A stretch of 64,000 nt of DNA from Hoyosella altamirensis (GCF_014191505.1 NZ_JACHWS010000001.1:1178001-1242000); one strand, 5' to 3'; shown: positions 34,767 through 42,730, counted from the stretch's first letter. Numbers and translations: made by a program. The notes: a model not told the origin generated them from the letters alone.

Positions 34767-35321
34767 ATGAGTACTCAAGCCCCCGCAACCAGGGGATCAT
34801 CCGGCCTCATCGTTCCCCTCATTGCTGGTTTGCTGGTTGCGCTCACGCTAGGGGTGTACGGCAGATTCCACGAACCGACCTACTTTTCCGTCAATGTCGC
34901 GGGCTTCTCCAGCCCTACGGCGGTGAAAGCGTGGCTCGCGACGGTAGCCATCGCGTTCGCCGTATTCCAGCTGGTTTCGGCGTTCGTAATGTACGGCAAA
35001 GTCCCGTCAGTGCGGGCGCCTGCATGGATTGGCACCGCACACAGGTGGTCAGGCCGGATCGCGGTGCTGGCCAGCGTCCCAGTCGCGGTGCACTGCCTCT
35101 ACGCGCTGGGTTTCCAGGACTACAGCACGCGGGTGCTCGCTCATTCGCTTCTCGGCTGCTTCTTTTACGGGGTGTTCGTGACGAAGATGCTCATTCTGAC
35201 CAAGAAGGGACTCCCGGCGTGGGCGCTTCCGGTATTCGGGGGTCTTGTTTTCACTGGGCTCACGGGACTGTGGCTGACCTCGTCACTCTGGTTCTTCAGC
35301 AATAACGGCCTGACGTTTTAG
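34767..35321 (+). CDS. DUF6529 family membrane protein, possible heme b protein
   Basis: A 184-residue protein with five predicted helices (about 13-32, 53-77, 91-115, 124-144, 150-176). Three histidines sit in or at the ends of helices 3 and 4 with 17-residue spacing: H92 (TAHRWSG), H109 (VAVHCLY) and H126 (LAHSLLG). Such a pattern could ligate heme b as in cytochrome b561 or ferric-reductase-like proteins; this is inference. ATG 34767 is preceded by AGGACAGGTGA. Being between an anchored protein and a Rieske lipoprotein, it is the obvious candidate for membrane electron transfer. Confidence 0.75.
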   Translation: MSTQAPATRGSSGLIVPLIAGLLVALTLGVYGRFHEPTYFSVNVAGFSSPTAVKAWLATVAIAFAVFQLVSAFVMYGKVPSVRAPAWIGTAHRWSGRIAVLASVPVAVHCLYALGFQDYSTRVLAHSLLGCFFYGVFVTKMLILTKKGLPAWALPVFGGLVFTGLTGLWLTSSLWFFSNNGLTF

Positions 35322-35337
35322 ACAGAAAGGTACCCAC

Positions 35338-35793
35338 GTGGATTTTCAGTGTGTTGACCGCCGTACCGCACTCAAAGTCGCGGGTCTGACGTGTGCGGGC
35401 GCCACGGTTGCCGGATGTGCGACCTACGGAGCGCAGGACAATGAGCCCGCCGAACCAGTAGCGCCCGTCACAGTCGATCCGAATGCGGAGGCCGACCCTG
35501 CCGAGGCCGCTGACGCGCTCGCAAGTATCGATGATATTCCGGTAGGTGGCGGCGAGGTTTTCGCCTCGGAACAAGTGGTGGTCACTCAGCCTGCCAGCGG
35601 CACGTTTCAGGCATTTTCCGCGGTGTGCACGCACGAGGGCTGCATCGTCGCGAACGTTTCCGACGGGACGATCAATTGCTCCTGCCACGGAAGCCGTTTC
35701 AATCTTGACGGCTCTGTGGCGAATGGACCTGCCGCCAGTGGCCTTCCACCACGACAGATTTCGATCGCGGGACGGTCCATCATTCTCGGCTAA
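35338..35793 (+). CDS. Tat-exported Rieske [2Fe-2S] lipoprotein
   Basis: A 151-residue Rieske ferredoxin-type protein placed outside the membrane. N-terminus: DRRTALKVAG twin-arginine motif and VAGC lipobox (Cys27). The cluster motif is complete: C97-T-H99 with C102, then C114-S-C116-H117 (CTHEGC and CSCHGSRF); C97, H99, C114 and H117 would bind iron while C102 and C116 form the usual disulfide. GLPPRQISI near the end is typical of small arsenite-oxidase-type Rieske subunits. It starts with GTG 35338 after GAAAGGTACCCAC and is the last gene of the envelope cluster. Confidence 0.9.
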   Translation: MDFQCVDRRTALKVAGLTCAGATVAGCATYGAQDNEPAEPVAPVTVDPNAEADPAEAADALASIDDIPVGGGEVFASEQVVVTQPASGTFQAFSAVCTHEGCIVANVSDGTINCSCHGSRFNLDGSVANGPAASGLPPRQISIAGRSIILG

Positions 35794-35807
35794 TGCTGCT
35801 TCGATCG

Positions 35808-36902
35808 CTACATCGCTGGCTTCGAGGCGAGGTAGTAGCTATTGAGAATGTCCTGGTCGACATGTTTGATCTCGATGCCGGTGAAGCCAGCCTCCGTCAG
35901 CATTTCGGTTGCCTTCTGCTCGCCCCAGGCAGTGCCGAGTCCCTCGCCGCCGAGGGCGAGTGACACCGTCATGCAGTGGGCCGTCGACACTGTGTAGAGC
36001 ATGACCCCGAGGGGATGGTCCAGGTTGTCCTCGAGCCTGGACGATGCCCGGATATCGACCATGACGAAGGTGCCGCCCGGTTTGAGTGCGGTGAAGATCT
36101 GATTCAGCACACGTGCCGGGTGGGCCTGGTCGTGTATCGCGTCAAAAGCGAAAACGACGTCAAAGCGGTTCACTTCCCCTAGCTCACTGACATCCCTCAC
36201 GATGAAGTCGGTGTTCGGGAGGCCCATCTGGTGCGCTTCACGCTTCGCGGCGCTGATGGCTTCGTCAGCGAAGTCGAAGCCAGTGAATGTACTGCGAGGG
36301 TATTCACGACCAAGGAGGTTGAGGGCATGACCGCTGCCACATCCGATGTCGGCGACGCTGATACCGTTCGTCAATCGTTCATGGAAGCCCGGAACGAGAG
36401 GAACGATGACTGGCAGCAGTGCGGCATCGTTGGTTGCTGCACTGAGTTCAGCCATGAGTTCGTGGAAACGGGTGTACTCGCTGTACGGGACGCCTCCTCC
36501 TGCGCGGAATGATTGGAGCACCTGCTGCTCGACCGTGCTCAGCAGCGGCAGCATTTGCGCCAGGCTTGCCAGGTTGTCAGGCCCGGCAGCTCTACTGAGC
36601 AGGGCCCCATGTTCTTCAGGCAGCACATAGGTTTCGGCGGACGGGTCATACCTGACGATCCCGCCGACCGTCATCGCGCCCAGCCACTCGCGGACGTACC
36701 GCTCGTTGAGCCCTGCTGCGTGCGCGATCTCGTCGCTGGTAGCTGCCGGCCGGGCGTTCATGGTGTCGAATAGACGGGCCTGGTGACCGATGCTGATCAT
36801 CAAAGTGAGATAACCGTGGTTGAGGATGGTGAGCAGATTCCCTGCCGCGACCTCGATGGGTGTCATGTTCTTATGCTGCGCCTGAGTTGGCGCACTAGTC
36901 AT
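35808..36902 (-). CDS. SAM-dependent methyltransferase with N-terminal winged helix
   Basis: A 364-residue class I methyltransferase. The N-terminal region (TPIEVAAGNLLTILNHGYLT, later SDEIAHAAGLNERYVREWLG) is a dimerisation/winged-helix domain as in O-methyltransferases. The SAM site is VADIGCGSGHALNLLG and the following acidic loop is FTGFDFADEAI; VVFAFDAIHDQAHPARVLNQ and LKPGGTFVMVDI complete motifs III-IV. The substrate is unknown. It overlaps the end of the ABA4-like gene by 4 bases, so the 38355-35808 genes form one operon controlled from the MerR-type promoter. Confidence 0.88.
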   Translation of the reverse strand: MTSAPTQAQHKNMTPIEVAAGNLLTILNHGYLTLMISIGHQARLFDTMNARPAATSDEIAHAAGLNERYVREWLGAMTVGGIVRYDPSAETYVLPEEHGALLSRAAGPDNLASLAQMLPLLSTVEQQVLQSFRAGGGVPYSEYTRFHELMAELSAATNDAALLPVIVPLVPGFHERLTNGISVADIGCGSGHALNLLGREYPRSTFTGFDFADEAISAAKREAHQMGLPNTDFIVRDVSELGEVNRFDVVFAFDAIHDQAHPARVLNQIFTALKPGGTFVMVDIRASSRLEDNLDHPLGVMLYTVSTAHCMTVSLALGGEGLGTAWGEQKATEMLTEAGFTGIEIKHVDQDILNSYYLASKPAM

Positions 36903-37387
36903 TGGGAGTTCGCCACAACACCGGCATTCGCAGATGGTTGCTCAGTGACGATCTGCGAGCGATCACTTTCGGTGTTGCGTCCCAGATAGCGGAGGACAAA
37001 GTAGAGAGGTAGGACGAATGGGGAGAGCAGTATCGCGAAGAAGAGGACTGGTGCCATCAGCCATGGCGATATCCGGCGATCTCTGCTGTCGAGGTAGATC
37101 CACCGTCCGATCATGAGGTCCCACGCGATGACTTGAGCCCACAGGCCGGCCAGCGCCTCCGGCTGGGCGATGTACTGCTGCAGGCTCGTGAGGTCGGGTG
37201 CGACGACGAGTGCCCAGAATTCTGGGAAGAGCGGAACGATGAGAATCAGGCAGACACTAAGACTGGGCACGACGATGAACGGCGAGGCGATTATCCGTCG
37301 CGTGGCCGACCATCTCGGTGCCAGGATCATCATGGCCCAGAACGGAGCGGCGAACAGGAATGACAGGGTGAATAGCAGCTCGGTCAT
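36899..37387 (-). CDS. ABA4-like (DUF4281) membrane protein
   Basis: A 162-residue integral membrane protein with four helices, of the ABA4-like family named for the plant neoxanthin-synthesis factor. Visible: LFTLSFLFAAPFWAMMILAP followed by RWSATRRIIAS, and the conserved AWDLMIGRWIYLDSRDRR, then WLMAPVLFFAILLSPFVLPL. Function in bacteria is unknown; a carotenoid link is suggested only by the plant name. The start ATG 37387 has AAAAAAGGAAGC ahead and overlaps the upstream stop (ATGA). A long frame extending back to 38008 is not used. Confidence 0.8.
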   Translation of the reverse strand: MTELLFTLSFLFAAPFWAMMILAPRWSATRRIIASPFIVVPSLSVCLILIVPLFPEFWALVVAPDLTSLQQYIAQPEALAGLWAQVIAWDLMIGRWIYLDSRDRRISPWLMAPVLFFAILLSPFVLPLYFVLRYLGRNTESDRSQIVTEQPSANAGVVANSQ

Positions 37388-38355
37388 ACGGATGCTTCCT
37401 TTTTTGAGTACGCGGTATCTCGGTGTTTCGTACTGGAAGTGAGGACGGCACGTGCGCTCACGACCGTGGCGGTGAGTAGAAGCGCCAGCGCGGCGAGCGT
37501 GAGCGAATCCGGATGGATCAGCGGCTGCCCGCGAAGTGCCTGCCAGGTGACGAGCGCGACAAACCCCGCGTAGCTCGCCGCTAGCACGCTGATCAGGCGC
37601 GTTCTGGTGATTTCGTTCCGCAGGACTGATATTCGCGGGGCCAGGAAGATCAGTGCAAGCGCCGCGAGCGGGATCAGTTGAAGGGCGTGCATTCCGACGA
37701 AGTGCGGGATGCGGAGGTCGCCACCTTCGGTGCTCCAGCCAAGTAGTGGGAGTCCGGGGCCTCCATCGGAAACACCCACACTGTGGGCGCCCACCATTGT
37801 TGGAGTATCGGCAGCGAGGCGGTCGCGCTGGTCGGGTGTCGGCATGACCATCAGGTACGCGAGACCCATCCCGATTACTGACAGTGTGACGCCATAGCGG
37901 ATCGAGAGTGTCACGGACCTGTCGCCGAGGTCCTGCCGCCAGAGCAAGACTGCCCAAACCAGGTTGGCGAGGAAGAGGACGACGATCGTCGCGCCCATGA
38001 TGGACCACAGTGTGGTGTCAAGCTCGGTCAGGGTGTTGAAGTGGCTCTGTCGGCCCCGGATGACTTGGCCGGTGATGATGAGCATTTCACCGAAGGCGGC
38101 CACTGTTATCACTGTGCCGAGCCACCAGCCGAATCGCCGCCACCTGCGTTGATACGACATCAGCCACGCCCACATGAGACTGTACGCGAGGAAGGAGACG
38201 GCGAACTTGAAGGGTTTCGCCCAGATTGGGGCGCCACCGATTACGCGATCATCGAGAGCGATGCCAAGGATGGAAACGACGGTCAGTGCAGCCATGGTGG
38301 CGGCAAGAATCATAAGCGGGCGGTGCGCCTGCCAGAGCGTTCGGACGAGTGTCAT
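37384..38355 (-). CDS. Polytopic membrane protein, function unknown
   Basis: A 323-residue protein with about eight hydrophobic helices. Visible segments: MILAATMAALTVVSILGIAL, then GGAPIWAKPFKFAVSFLAYS; GQVIRGRQSHFNTLTELD; and IPHFVGMHALQLIPLAALAL. The pattern IWAKPFKFAVSFL and QSHFN recurs in actinobacterial hypothetical membrane proteins. Several His residues near helix ends could be functional. It is the first gene of the leftward operon (then ABA4-like and methyltransferase), with start ATG 38355 near the MerR-family operator, divergent from merR. Confidence 0.75.
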   Translation of the reverse strand: MTLVRTLWQAHRPLMILAATMAALTVVSILGIALDDRVIGGAPIWAKPFKFAVSFLAYSLMWAWLMSYQRRWRRFGWWLGTVITVAAFGEMLIITGQVIRGRQSHFNTLTELDTTLWSIMGATIVVLFLANLVWAVLLWRQDLGDRSVTLSIRYGVTLSVIGMGLAYLMVMPTPDQRDRLAADTPTMVGAHSVGVSDGGPGLPLLGWSTEGGDLRIPHFVGMHALQLIPLAALALIFLAPRISVLRNEITRTRLISVLAASYAGFVALVTWQALRGQPLIHPDSLTLAALALLLTATVVSARAVLTSSTKHRDTAYSKKEASV

Positions 38356-38393
38356 AATGATCCCCAGGAGCGAGATGGATAGCAGATACCGCT

Positions 38394-38407
38394 ACTATCG
38401 CGATAGT
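38394..38407. promoter_or_regulatory. MerR-type operator
   Basis: A perfect 14-base palindrome, ACTATCG|CGATAGT, in the 78-base space between the leftward membrane-protein operon (start 38355) and the merR gene (start 38434). The flanks TAGCAGATACC and GTAGCTATCC are AT-rich and promoter-like. MerR-family proteins bind such dyads between the -35 and -10 elements, so this is the likely target of the adjacent regulator on both promoters. Confidence 0.75.
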
Positions 38408-38433
38408 GTAGCTATCCAAATGGAGGTAATGCA

Positions 38434-39081
38434 ATGGCGCATTTGATGCGGATGGCCGAACTCAGCGCTCAATCCGGCGTCCCAGTCGCATCTATCAAGC
38501 TCTACCTGCGTGAGGGCGTGCTGCCACCGGGCGAACGGACAAGCCCGAACCAAGCGCTCTACGGCGAGATTCATGTGCGGCGGCTGCGTCTGATTCGCGC
38601 ACTTCGCGAGGTGGGGGACGTGCCACTCGCCGCCATCAAGACGATAGTGGGCGCGCTCGACGCCCAAACCGGATCTACCCACGAGATCCTCGGAATGGTC
38701 CAGCAGGCAATCACGGCGCCGATCGACGATTCAGCGAGGGACGAAGTTGTGGAAACAATGGTCGATGAAATCATCGCGGAGCAAGGCTGGTTCACGCGCC
38801 AAAACCCAGCCCGTGACATGGTCGTTGCGGCGTTGTCTCGGGTAATCGAACTCGGAGGAGACCCGGCCCAGTATCGCGAACTGCTGTCCGCGTACGCACG
38901 CGCAGCGGAGATCGCGGCACGTGCCGACATTGCTGGGATCGCACGGGAACTCGAGTCAGACACCATTGTCGAGGAAGCGGTGACATGGACTGTTCTCGGT
39001 GACACGGTGTTGTCGGGGTTGCGGCGGATCGCACAAGAAAGCGGCTCCGCGAAGTTGTTTCGCCACGAGGAGTGCGAGTGA
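38434..39081 (+). CDS. MerR-family transcriptional regulator
   Basis: A 215-residue MerR-type regulator. The HTH part is MAELSAQSGVPVASIKLYLR with EGVLPPGERTSPNQALYGEI, then RRLRLIRALREVGDVPLAAI. A helical C-terminal ligand or dimer domain of about 130 residues follows, with no Cys metal site, so a small organic effector is more likely than a metal. GGAGGTAATGCA precedes ATG 38434. It shares the dyad at 38394-38407 with the divergent operon, and its stop overlaps the start of the FAD monooxygenase (GTGA), so those two genes are coupled. Confidence 0.9.
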   Translation: MAHLMRMAELSAQSGVPVASIKLYLREGVLPPGERTSPNQALYGEIHVRRLRLIRALREVGDVPLAAIKTIVGALDAQTGSTHEILGMVQQAITAPIDDSARDEVVETMVDEIIAEQGWFTRQNPARDMVVAALSRVIELGGDPAQYRELLSAYARAAEIAARADIAGIARELESDTIVEEAVTWTVLGDTVLSGLRRIAQESGSAKLFRHEECE

Positions 39082-40214
39082 GCGCGGCAGGAACGGCGCG
39101 ACGGGCAATCGTCGTGGGAGGAGGTATCGGCGGGCTCGCTTCGGCGGTTGCGCTGACGCGCAAGGGCTGGAACGTTACTGTGCTTAAGCGGGCGCCGCAG
39201 TTCCGGGAGATTGGCGCAGGCGTGACGTTGTTCCCGAACGCGATCCGAGCCCTCGATTACCTGGGCTTCGAACCGCAACTTTTTGTCGGACAGGGAATGC
39301 GTGCAGGCGGCCTGCGAAGCAAAACCGGTCGCTGGCTGATGCGTCAGGAGGTTTCGCAGTCAGACGTCGCTCCCGTGCACCGTGCGTATCTGCATGACAT
39401 CCTGCGGAGTGCGGTTCCGGCCGAGTCTCTCATCGCTGATTCCCGCGTCACTGCTGTCACGCTCACTGGCGCGGTCGAGTACTGCAAGGACGGAGAGACA
39501 CGAACGGTCTACGGCGACCTGATCGTCGCGGCAGACGGAATTTCGAGTGGAATACGCGCGCAGCACTGGCCGGAACTTCCGCCCGCGCAATACGTCGGTG
39601 TTACGGCGTGGCGCGCGATCGCGGAAGTTACAAATCCCCACGATTTCGGCTTGACGCAAACCTGGGCACCGGGTGCGGAACTTGGGATCGTGCCGCTTAT
39701 CGATGGCCGGATCTATTGGTACGCAGCGCTTCTCGCACCGCCGGGTGAGCGCATCGCGGACAATCACGCGTACCTCCTAGAACGGTTTGGTGCCTGGCAT
39801 GGCCCCATACCCGAACTGATTGCTGCCACCGAGCCGGGTGCCTTGCTCCATCACGACCTGTTCCACGTCTCCCGACAGCCAGAAACGTTCGTTCGCGGCA
39901 AAATTGTTCTTCTCGGTGATGCGGCGCATGCGATACCGCCATTCCTGGGGCAAGGCGCATGCCAGGCTCTCGAGGACGCGGCGACGCTCGGCGCGTATAT
40001 AGGCACGCGGGACGGGCTGGATCGCTACGACCGCGTCCGTCGCGAGCGCGCACATGCCGTCGCAAAGGCGACGACAATGACGGGGCGCATGGGGATATTC
40101 GTGCGCAACCCGGCTCTCGCTGCAGCGCGCAACGCTATCGTGCGAGCTACACCCGGAAACATCGCGAGGCGCGCGATGGACCGTGTCACGCGATGGGAAG
40201 TTCCGGCCATGTAA
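39078..40214 (+). CDS. FAD-dependent aromatic-ring-type monooxygenase
   Basis: A 378-residue class A flavoprotein monooxygenase. The N-terminal Rossmann motif AIVVGGGIGGLASAVAL is followed by NVTVLKRAPQF; the DG motif is LIVAADGISSGIRAQ and the second FAD motif is VLLGDAAHAIPPFLGQGACQ. It would use NAD(P)H and oxygen to hydroxylate an aromatic or polyene compound. The first acidic residue after the Rossmann strand is replaced (LKRAPQ rather than LERAPQ), a small oddity. GTG 39078 follows GAGGAG and overlaps the merR stop; GTG 39072 is an alternative. The substrate may be the MerR effector. Confidence 0.87.
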   Translation: MSAAGTARRAIVVGGGIGGLASAVALTRKGWNVTVLKRAPQFREIGAGVTLFPNAIRALDYLGFEPQLFVGQGMRAGGLRSKTGRWLMRQEVSQSDVAPVHRAYLHDILRSAVPAESLIADSRVTAVTLTGAVEYCKDGETRTVYGDLIVAADGISSGIRAQHWPELPPAQYVGVTAWRAIAEVTNPHDFGLTQTWAPGAELGIVPLIDGRIYWYAALLAPPGERIADNHAYLLERFGAWHGPIPELIAATEPGALLHHDLFHVSRQPETFVRGKIVLLGDAAHAIPPFLGQGACQALEDAATLGAYIGTRDGLDRYDRVRRERAHAVAKATTMTGRMGIFVRNPALAAARNAIVRATPGNIARRAMDRVTRWEVPAM

Positions 40215-40224
40215 GGGAGGCGTC

Positions 40225-40571
40225 GTGCTGCTGCCAGGCCACGTCGCCCGCGGGGTCGCCGCGGGGACAATCGATCTCGCTTTCCGTAGGTGGACGTCGC
40301 TGAGGATCACGGTCGGCTCGGTGTTTACCACGAGTGCGGGCCTGGTGCGGATTGACGAAATTCAGCAGGTAACGCCTGAATCGATCACCGAAGAGGACGC
40401 GCGACGCGCGGCTATCCCGACGTGCCTGCCCTCAAGCGGGACGTTCGGAAACTCAAACAGCGTGGACTGACTCAGAGCCTCCCGGTTGGTTATCAACTAT
40501 CGCCAAGGGGCCGAAAGTATCTGGCTCTCCGCGATGATCATTCGAGGACACAGTTTGATGGCGAAAGCTAA
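40225..40571 (+). pseudogene. ASCH-like/winged-helix protein gene broken by a one-base frameshift
   Basis: A gene with an excellent start (AAGGGAGG 4 bases before GTG 40225). Frame 1 encodes MLLPGHVARGVAAGTIDLAF, later VRIDEIQQVTPESITEEDAR, which resembles ASCH-type actinobacterial proteins, then degenerates after DARRA into PTCLPSSG and stops at 40470. If one base is added near 40410, a new frame continues naturally: GYPDVPALKRDVRKLKQRGL, then TQSLPVGYQLSPRGRKYLAL and stops at 40571. The predicted intact product is about 115 residues. Either a true disabling mutation or a sequence error. It follows the monooxygenase gene by 10 bases. Confidence 0.75.
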
Positions 40572-40651
40572 CGATCGGTGCACTTCGGTGCGCGCCTGCG
40601 ACATGTGATCGCTTACAGTTGCCCCGGTAGTGCACCCGACAAGGAGGCGGA

Positions 40652-40861
40652 ATGGATTCGCTGGGTCCCGAGTTTGCAATGATCACCCCAATGCTGGACA
40701 TGATGGGATTCGTCCTGCCGATCTGGCTCGAGCAGTTCACACAGCAGCAGGTTGACCTCATCAACTACTTGCTGGTGCCGTACGGCATGGAGGCACTTCC
40801 CGCTGTCGATTTCGGTCTTGATTACGACATCAACGAAATCGAAAGCGCGAGCATCAGCTGA
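40652..40861 (+). CDS. Small acidic protein (69 residues), unknown
   Basis: A compact gene with a strong ribosome site (AAGGAGGCGGA) before ATG 40652. The product starts MDSLGPEFAMITPMLDMMGF and ends VDFGLDYDINEIESASIS; it is amphipathic, Met-rich at the start and acidic at the end, with no Lys or Arg at all. No signal peptide is clear. I recognise no family. The size and acidic amphipathic nature again recall small corynebacterial envelope porins, as a speculation only. A strong hairpin follows 18 bases after the stop, so it is probably its own transcription unit. Confidence 0.6.
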   Translation: MDSLGPEFAMITPMLDMMGFVLPIWLEQFTQQQVDLINYLLVPYGMEALPAVDFGLDYDINEIESASIS

Positions 40862-40878
40862 ATCACGCGGCATTTCAT

Positions 40879-40917
40879 CCGGTTTGGGGTACCACTCGTC
40901 CTGATGCCCCAAACCGG
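40879..40917 (+). terminator. Strong hairpin, probable terminator
   Basis: CCGGTTTGGGG (40879-40889) and CCCCAAACCGG (40907-40917) form a perfect 11-bp stem with a 17-base loop. It starts 18 bases after the stop of the 69-residue gene and ends 101 bases before the DJ-1 gene. There is no T-run after it. It fits a terminator of the type without a U-tract common in actinobacteria; a 5' leader structure for the DJ-1 gene is an alternative. Confidence 0.65.
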
Positions 40918-41018
40918 CTGCGTCCCAAAGTTGGCCCACGCTGAATGTGTGAGAGCGCCAGCTCCTGGGAACCCTCGTGTTGTACGACGAGTTCGCAACA
41001 TTGAAGGGAAGGAAGCCG

Positions 41019-41549
41019 ATGATCCTGGTGCTGACCGCGCAAACCGGCGTGGAGCGGGACGAACTACTCGTTCCTCTGAAGCATTTCCGTGAAGCAGGAG
41101 TTAAGGCGGTCCACGCTGCTCCCGAAGCCGACACGGTGCAAACGTTTCTTCACGACACCGATAAGGACGCGGTAGTCACTGCAGATATCGCGCTGTCAGA
41201 CGTGAACGCCGCGGAATACGATGCAATCATCATTCCTGGTGGCACCGTCAATGCTGACAAGCTCCGCGGCAACGATGACGCCGTGGAACTTGTCAAAAGC
41301 TTCGCTGAGTCGGGAAAGCCGATCGCTTCTATCTGTCATGGCCCGTGGATCCTCGTTGAGGCGAACCTGCTCACTGGGAAGAAGGCAACCTCATACAAGA
41401 CACTTCGGACCGACATCACCAACGCGGGCGGCGAGTGGGTCGATGAGCCAGTGGTTCGCTCAACTGAGAACGGCTGGACGCTGATCACGTCGCGCAACCC
41501 TGGTGACCTGGACGACTTCTGTGCCGCGATCGACGAGGCACTGAGCTGA
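41019..41549 (+). CDS. DJ-1/PfpI family glutamine amidotransferase-like protein
   Basis: A 176-residue single-domain class I amidotransferase-like protein, probably a deglycase, chaperone or cysteine hydrolase. The nucleophile elbow is ASICHGPWILVEA (Cys in the conserved AICHGP context) preceded by AIIIPGGTVNADKLR; the C-terminal segment NAGGEWVDEPVV with ITSRNPGDLDDF is standard for YhbO/PfpI. GGGAAGGAAGCCG gives a clear start at ATG 41019. Stops of this gene and the secreted lipase are immediately adjacent (convergent). Confidence 0.88.
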   Translation: MILVLTAQTGVERDELLVPLKHFREAGVKAVHAAPEADTVQTFLHDTDKDAVVTADIALSDVNAAEYDAIIIPGGTVNADKLRGNDDAVELVKSFAESGKPIASICHGPWILVEANLLTGKKATSYKTLRTDITNAGGEWVDEPVVRSTENGWTLITSRNPGDLDDFCAAIDEALS

Positions 41550-42686
41550 TCAGCGCATAAGTGCCGCGAGATACGGAGTCGTGTCAGCGAGGGATGCTGC
41601 CATCGTGCTGTCGTGGTCCTCAGCAGGGTAGTAGCGCACAGTGGCCGGCTCGGTGTTTGCCCGTAGCTGTGACGCCAGAAGTTCAGTGAGCGGGGCCCAC
41701 ACAGTCAAGTCAACTCCGCCCTGCGCTATGAAGAAGGGACGCTCGTAGCCGATGGTGGGTACTTCCATCGCATCGCGAATCACGGCGAAGAAGGACGCGT
41801 CGGTCAGCTGGCGCGAGAAAAGCTGACCGATACCGATCCCTGTGACGCGTTCGCGCTGGTCCCAGTAGCAGAGCTCTTCAGCGTCGCTGACCACACGTTT
41901 ACCGAGTTCGGTGAGGTACGAATCAATTTCGGCATCCGGGTAGGTGGCGCGCAGGCTGGCCATGATGTACGACACGAAGACCGTCAGCCCGGGCTGGCTG
42001 ACGTCGGGGAGCCACGGACCCGCAGCGGAAATCAGATACTCCAGATGTGACGGCACACCGGTGCCGACGCCGCCACGGAAGTCGAGTTCGGGGGCGTACG
42101 CCGGAGCGAGCCGCGTGGTGAAGAGTGTCGCGTGGCCGCCCTGCGACTGGCCTATCGCTGCCCATGTTGCCGAGAGGTCGGCGTCGACCGCGCGGCCCGC
42201 TCGTACCATATCGATGACGCTGTAGGCCGCTGCTTCTCCGACCAGGTAGGGATGGACGCCGGGTGTTCCGAGCCCCGAATAGTCTGTCGCGGCGATTGCG
42301 TAGCCTTGCGCGAGCCAGTGCCGGAGATAGGTGACATCGCGCTCGGACCGTCCGGCGACCGAGGGTGCGCAGTCATCACCGAGCCCAACCGTGCCGTGCG
42401 CCCAGGAAAGTACTGGCCATCCTCCGGCTGGAGGTGTGCCCTCGGGCACGAAGACCGCGCCTGTCACCGGTGTGCGATCACCTGAAGCGCTGGTCGACCA
42501 GTAGGTGAGGCGGTGAGCGCGAGCGGTGCCAGGCAACCACAGATGGGCGGGAAGCGGTGCCGAGTTGAGGACAGTACCGGGGATCGCGTTTGGGGATGCA
42601 GGTTCAGCGGACGCAGCCGGGAGTGCAAAAACGCTGGCCGAGAACAGAACGAGCGAGAGCACGGACGACGTGACAGTGCGACGCAT
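41550..42686 (-). CDS. Secreted lipase (LIP family)
   Basis: A 378-residue exported alpha/beta hydrolase of the secretory lipase family (PF03583). The signal peptide MRRTVTSSVLSLVLFSASVF ends near ALPAASAEPA. The nucleophile elbow is AAIGQSQGGHATLF, with the cap and ATDYSGLGTPGVHPYL before it; the acid/His region is QGGVDLTVWAPLTEL and YYPAEDHDSTM. It likely hydrolyses acylglycerols or other esters outside the cell. The start at 42686 lies very close to AGAGG. A 44-base space separates it from the divergent S4 gene. Confidence 0.87.
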   Translation of the reverse strand: MRRTVTSSVLSLVLFSASVFALPAASAEPASPNAIPGTVLNSAPLPAHLWLPGTARAHRLTYWSTSASGDRTPVTGAVFVPEGTPPAGGWPVLSWAHGTVGLGDDCAPSVAGRSERDVTYLRHWLAQGYAIAATDYSGLGTPGVHPYLVGEAAAYSVIDMVRAGRAVDADLSATWAAIGQSQGGHATLFTTRLAPAYAPELDFRGGVGTGVPSHLEYLISAAGPWLPDVSQPGLTVFVSYIMASLRATYPDAEIDSYLTELGKRVVSDAEELCYWDQRERVTGIGIGQLFSRQLTDASFFAVIRDAMEVPTIGYERPFFIAQGGVDLTVWAPLTELLASQLRANTEPATVRYYPAEDHDSTMAASLADTTPYLAALMR

Positions 42687-42730
42687 CCTCTGACCTTATT
42701 CGCTTCCTTTGCTCGTGAGACACTTATCGC

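Noticed and set aside
37388-38008. Long upstream extension of the ABA4-like gene
   Set aside because: The extension overlaps the membrane-protein gene in another frame, is Arg/Pro-rich noise, and a ribosome site supports the ATG at 37387.
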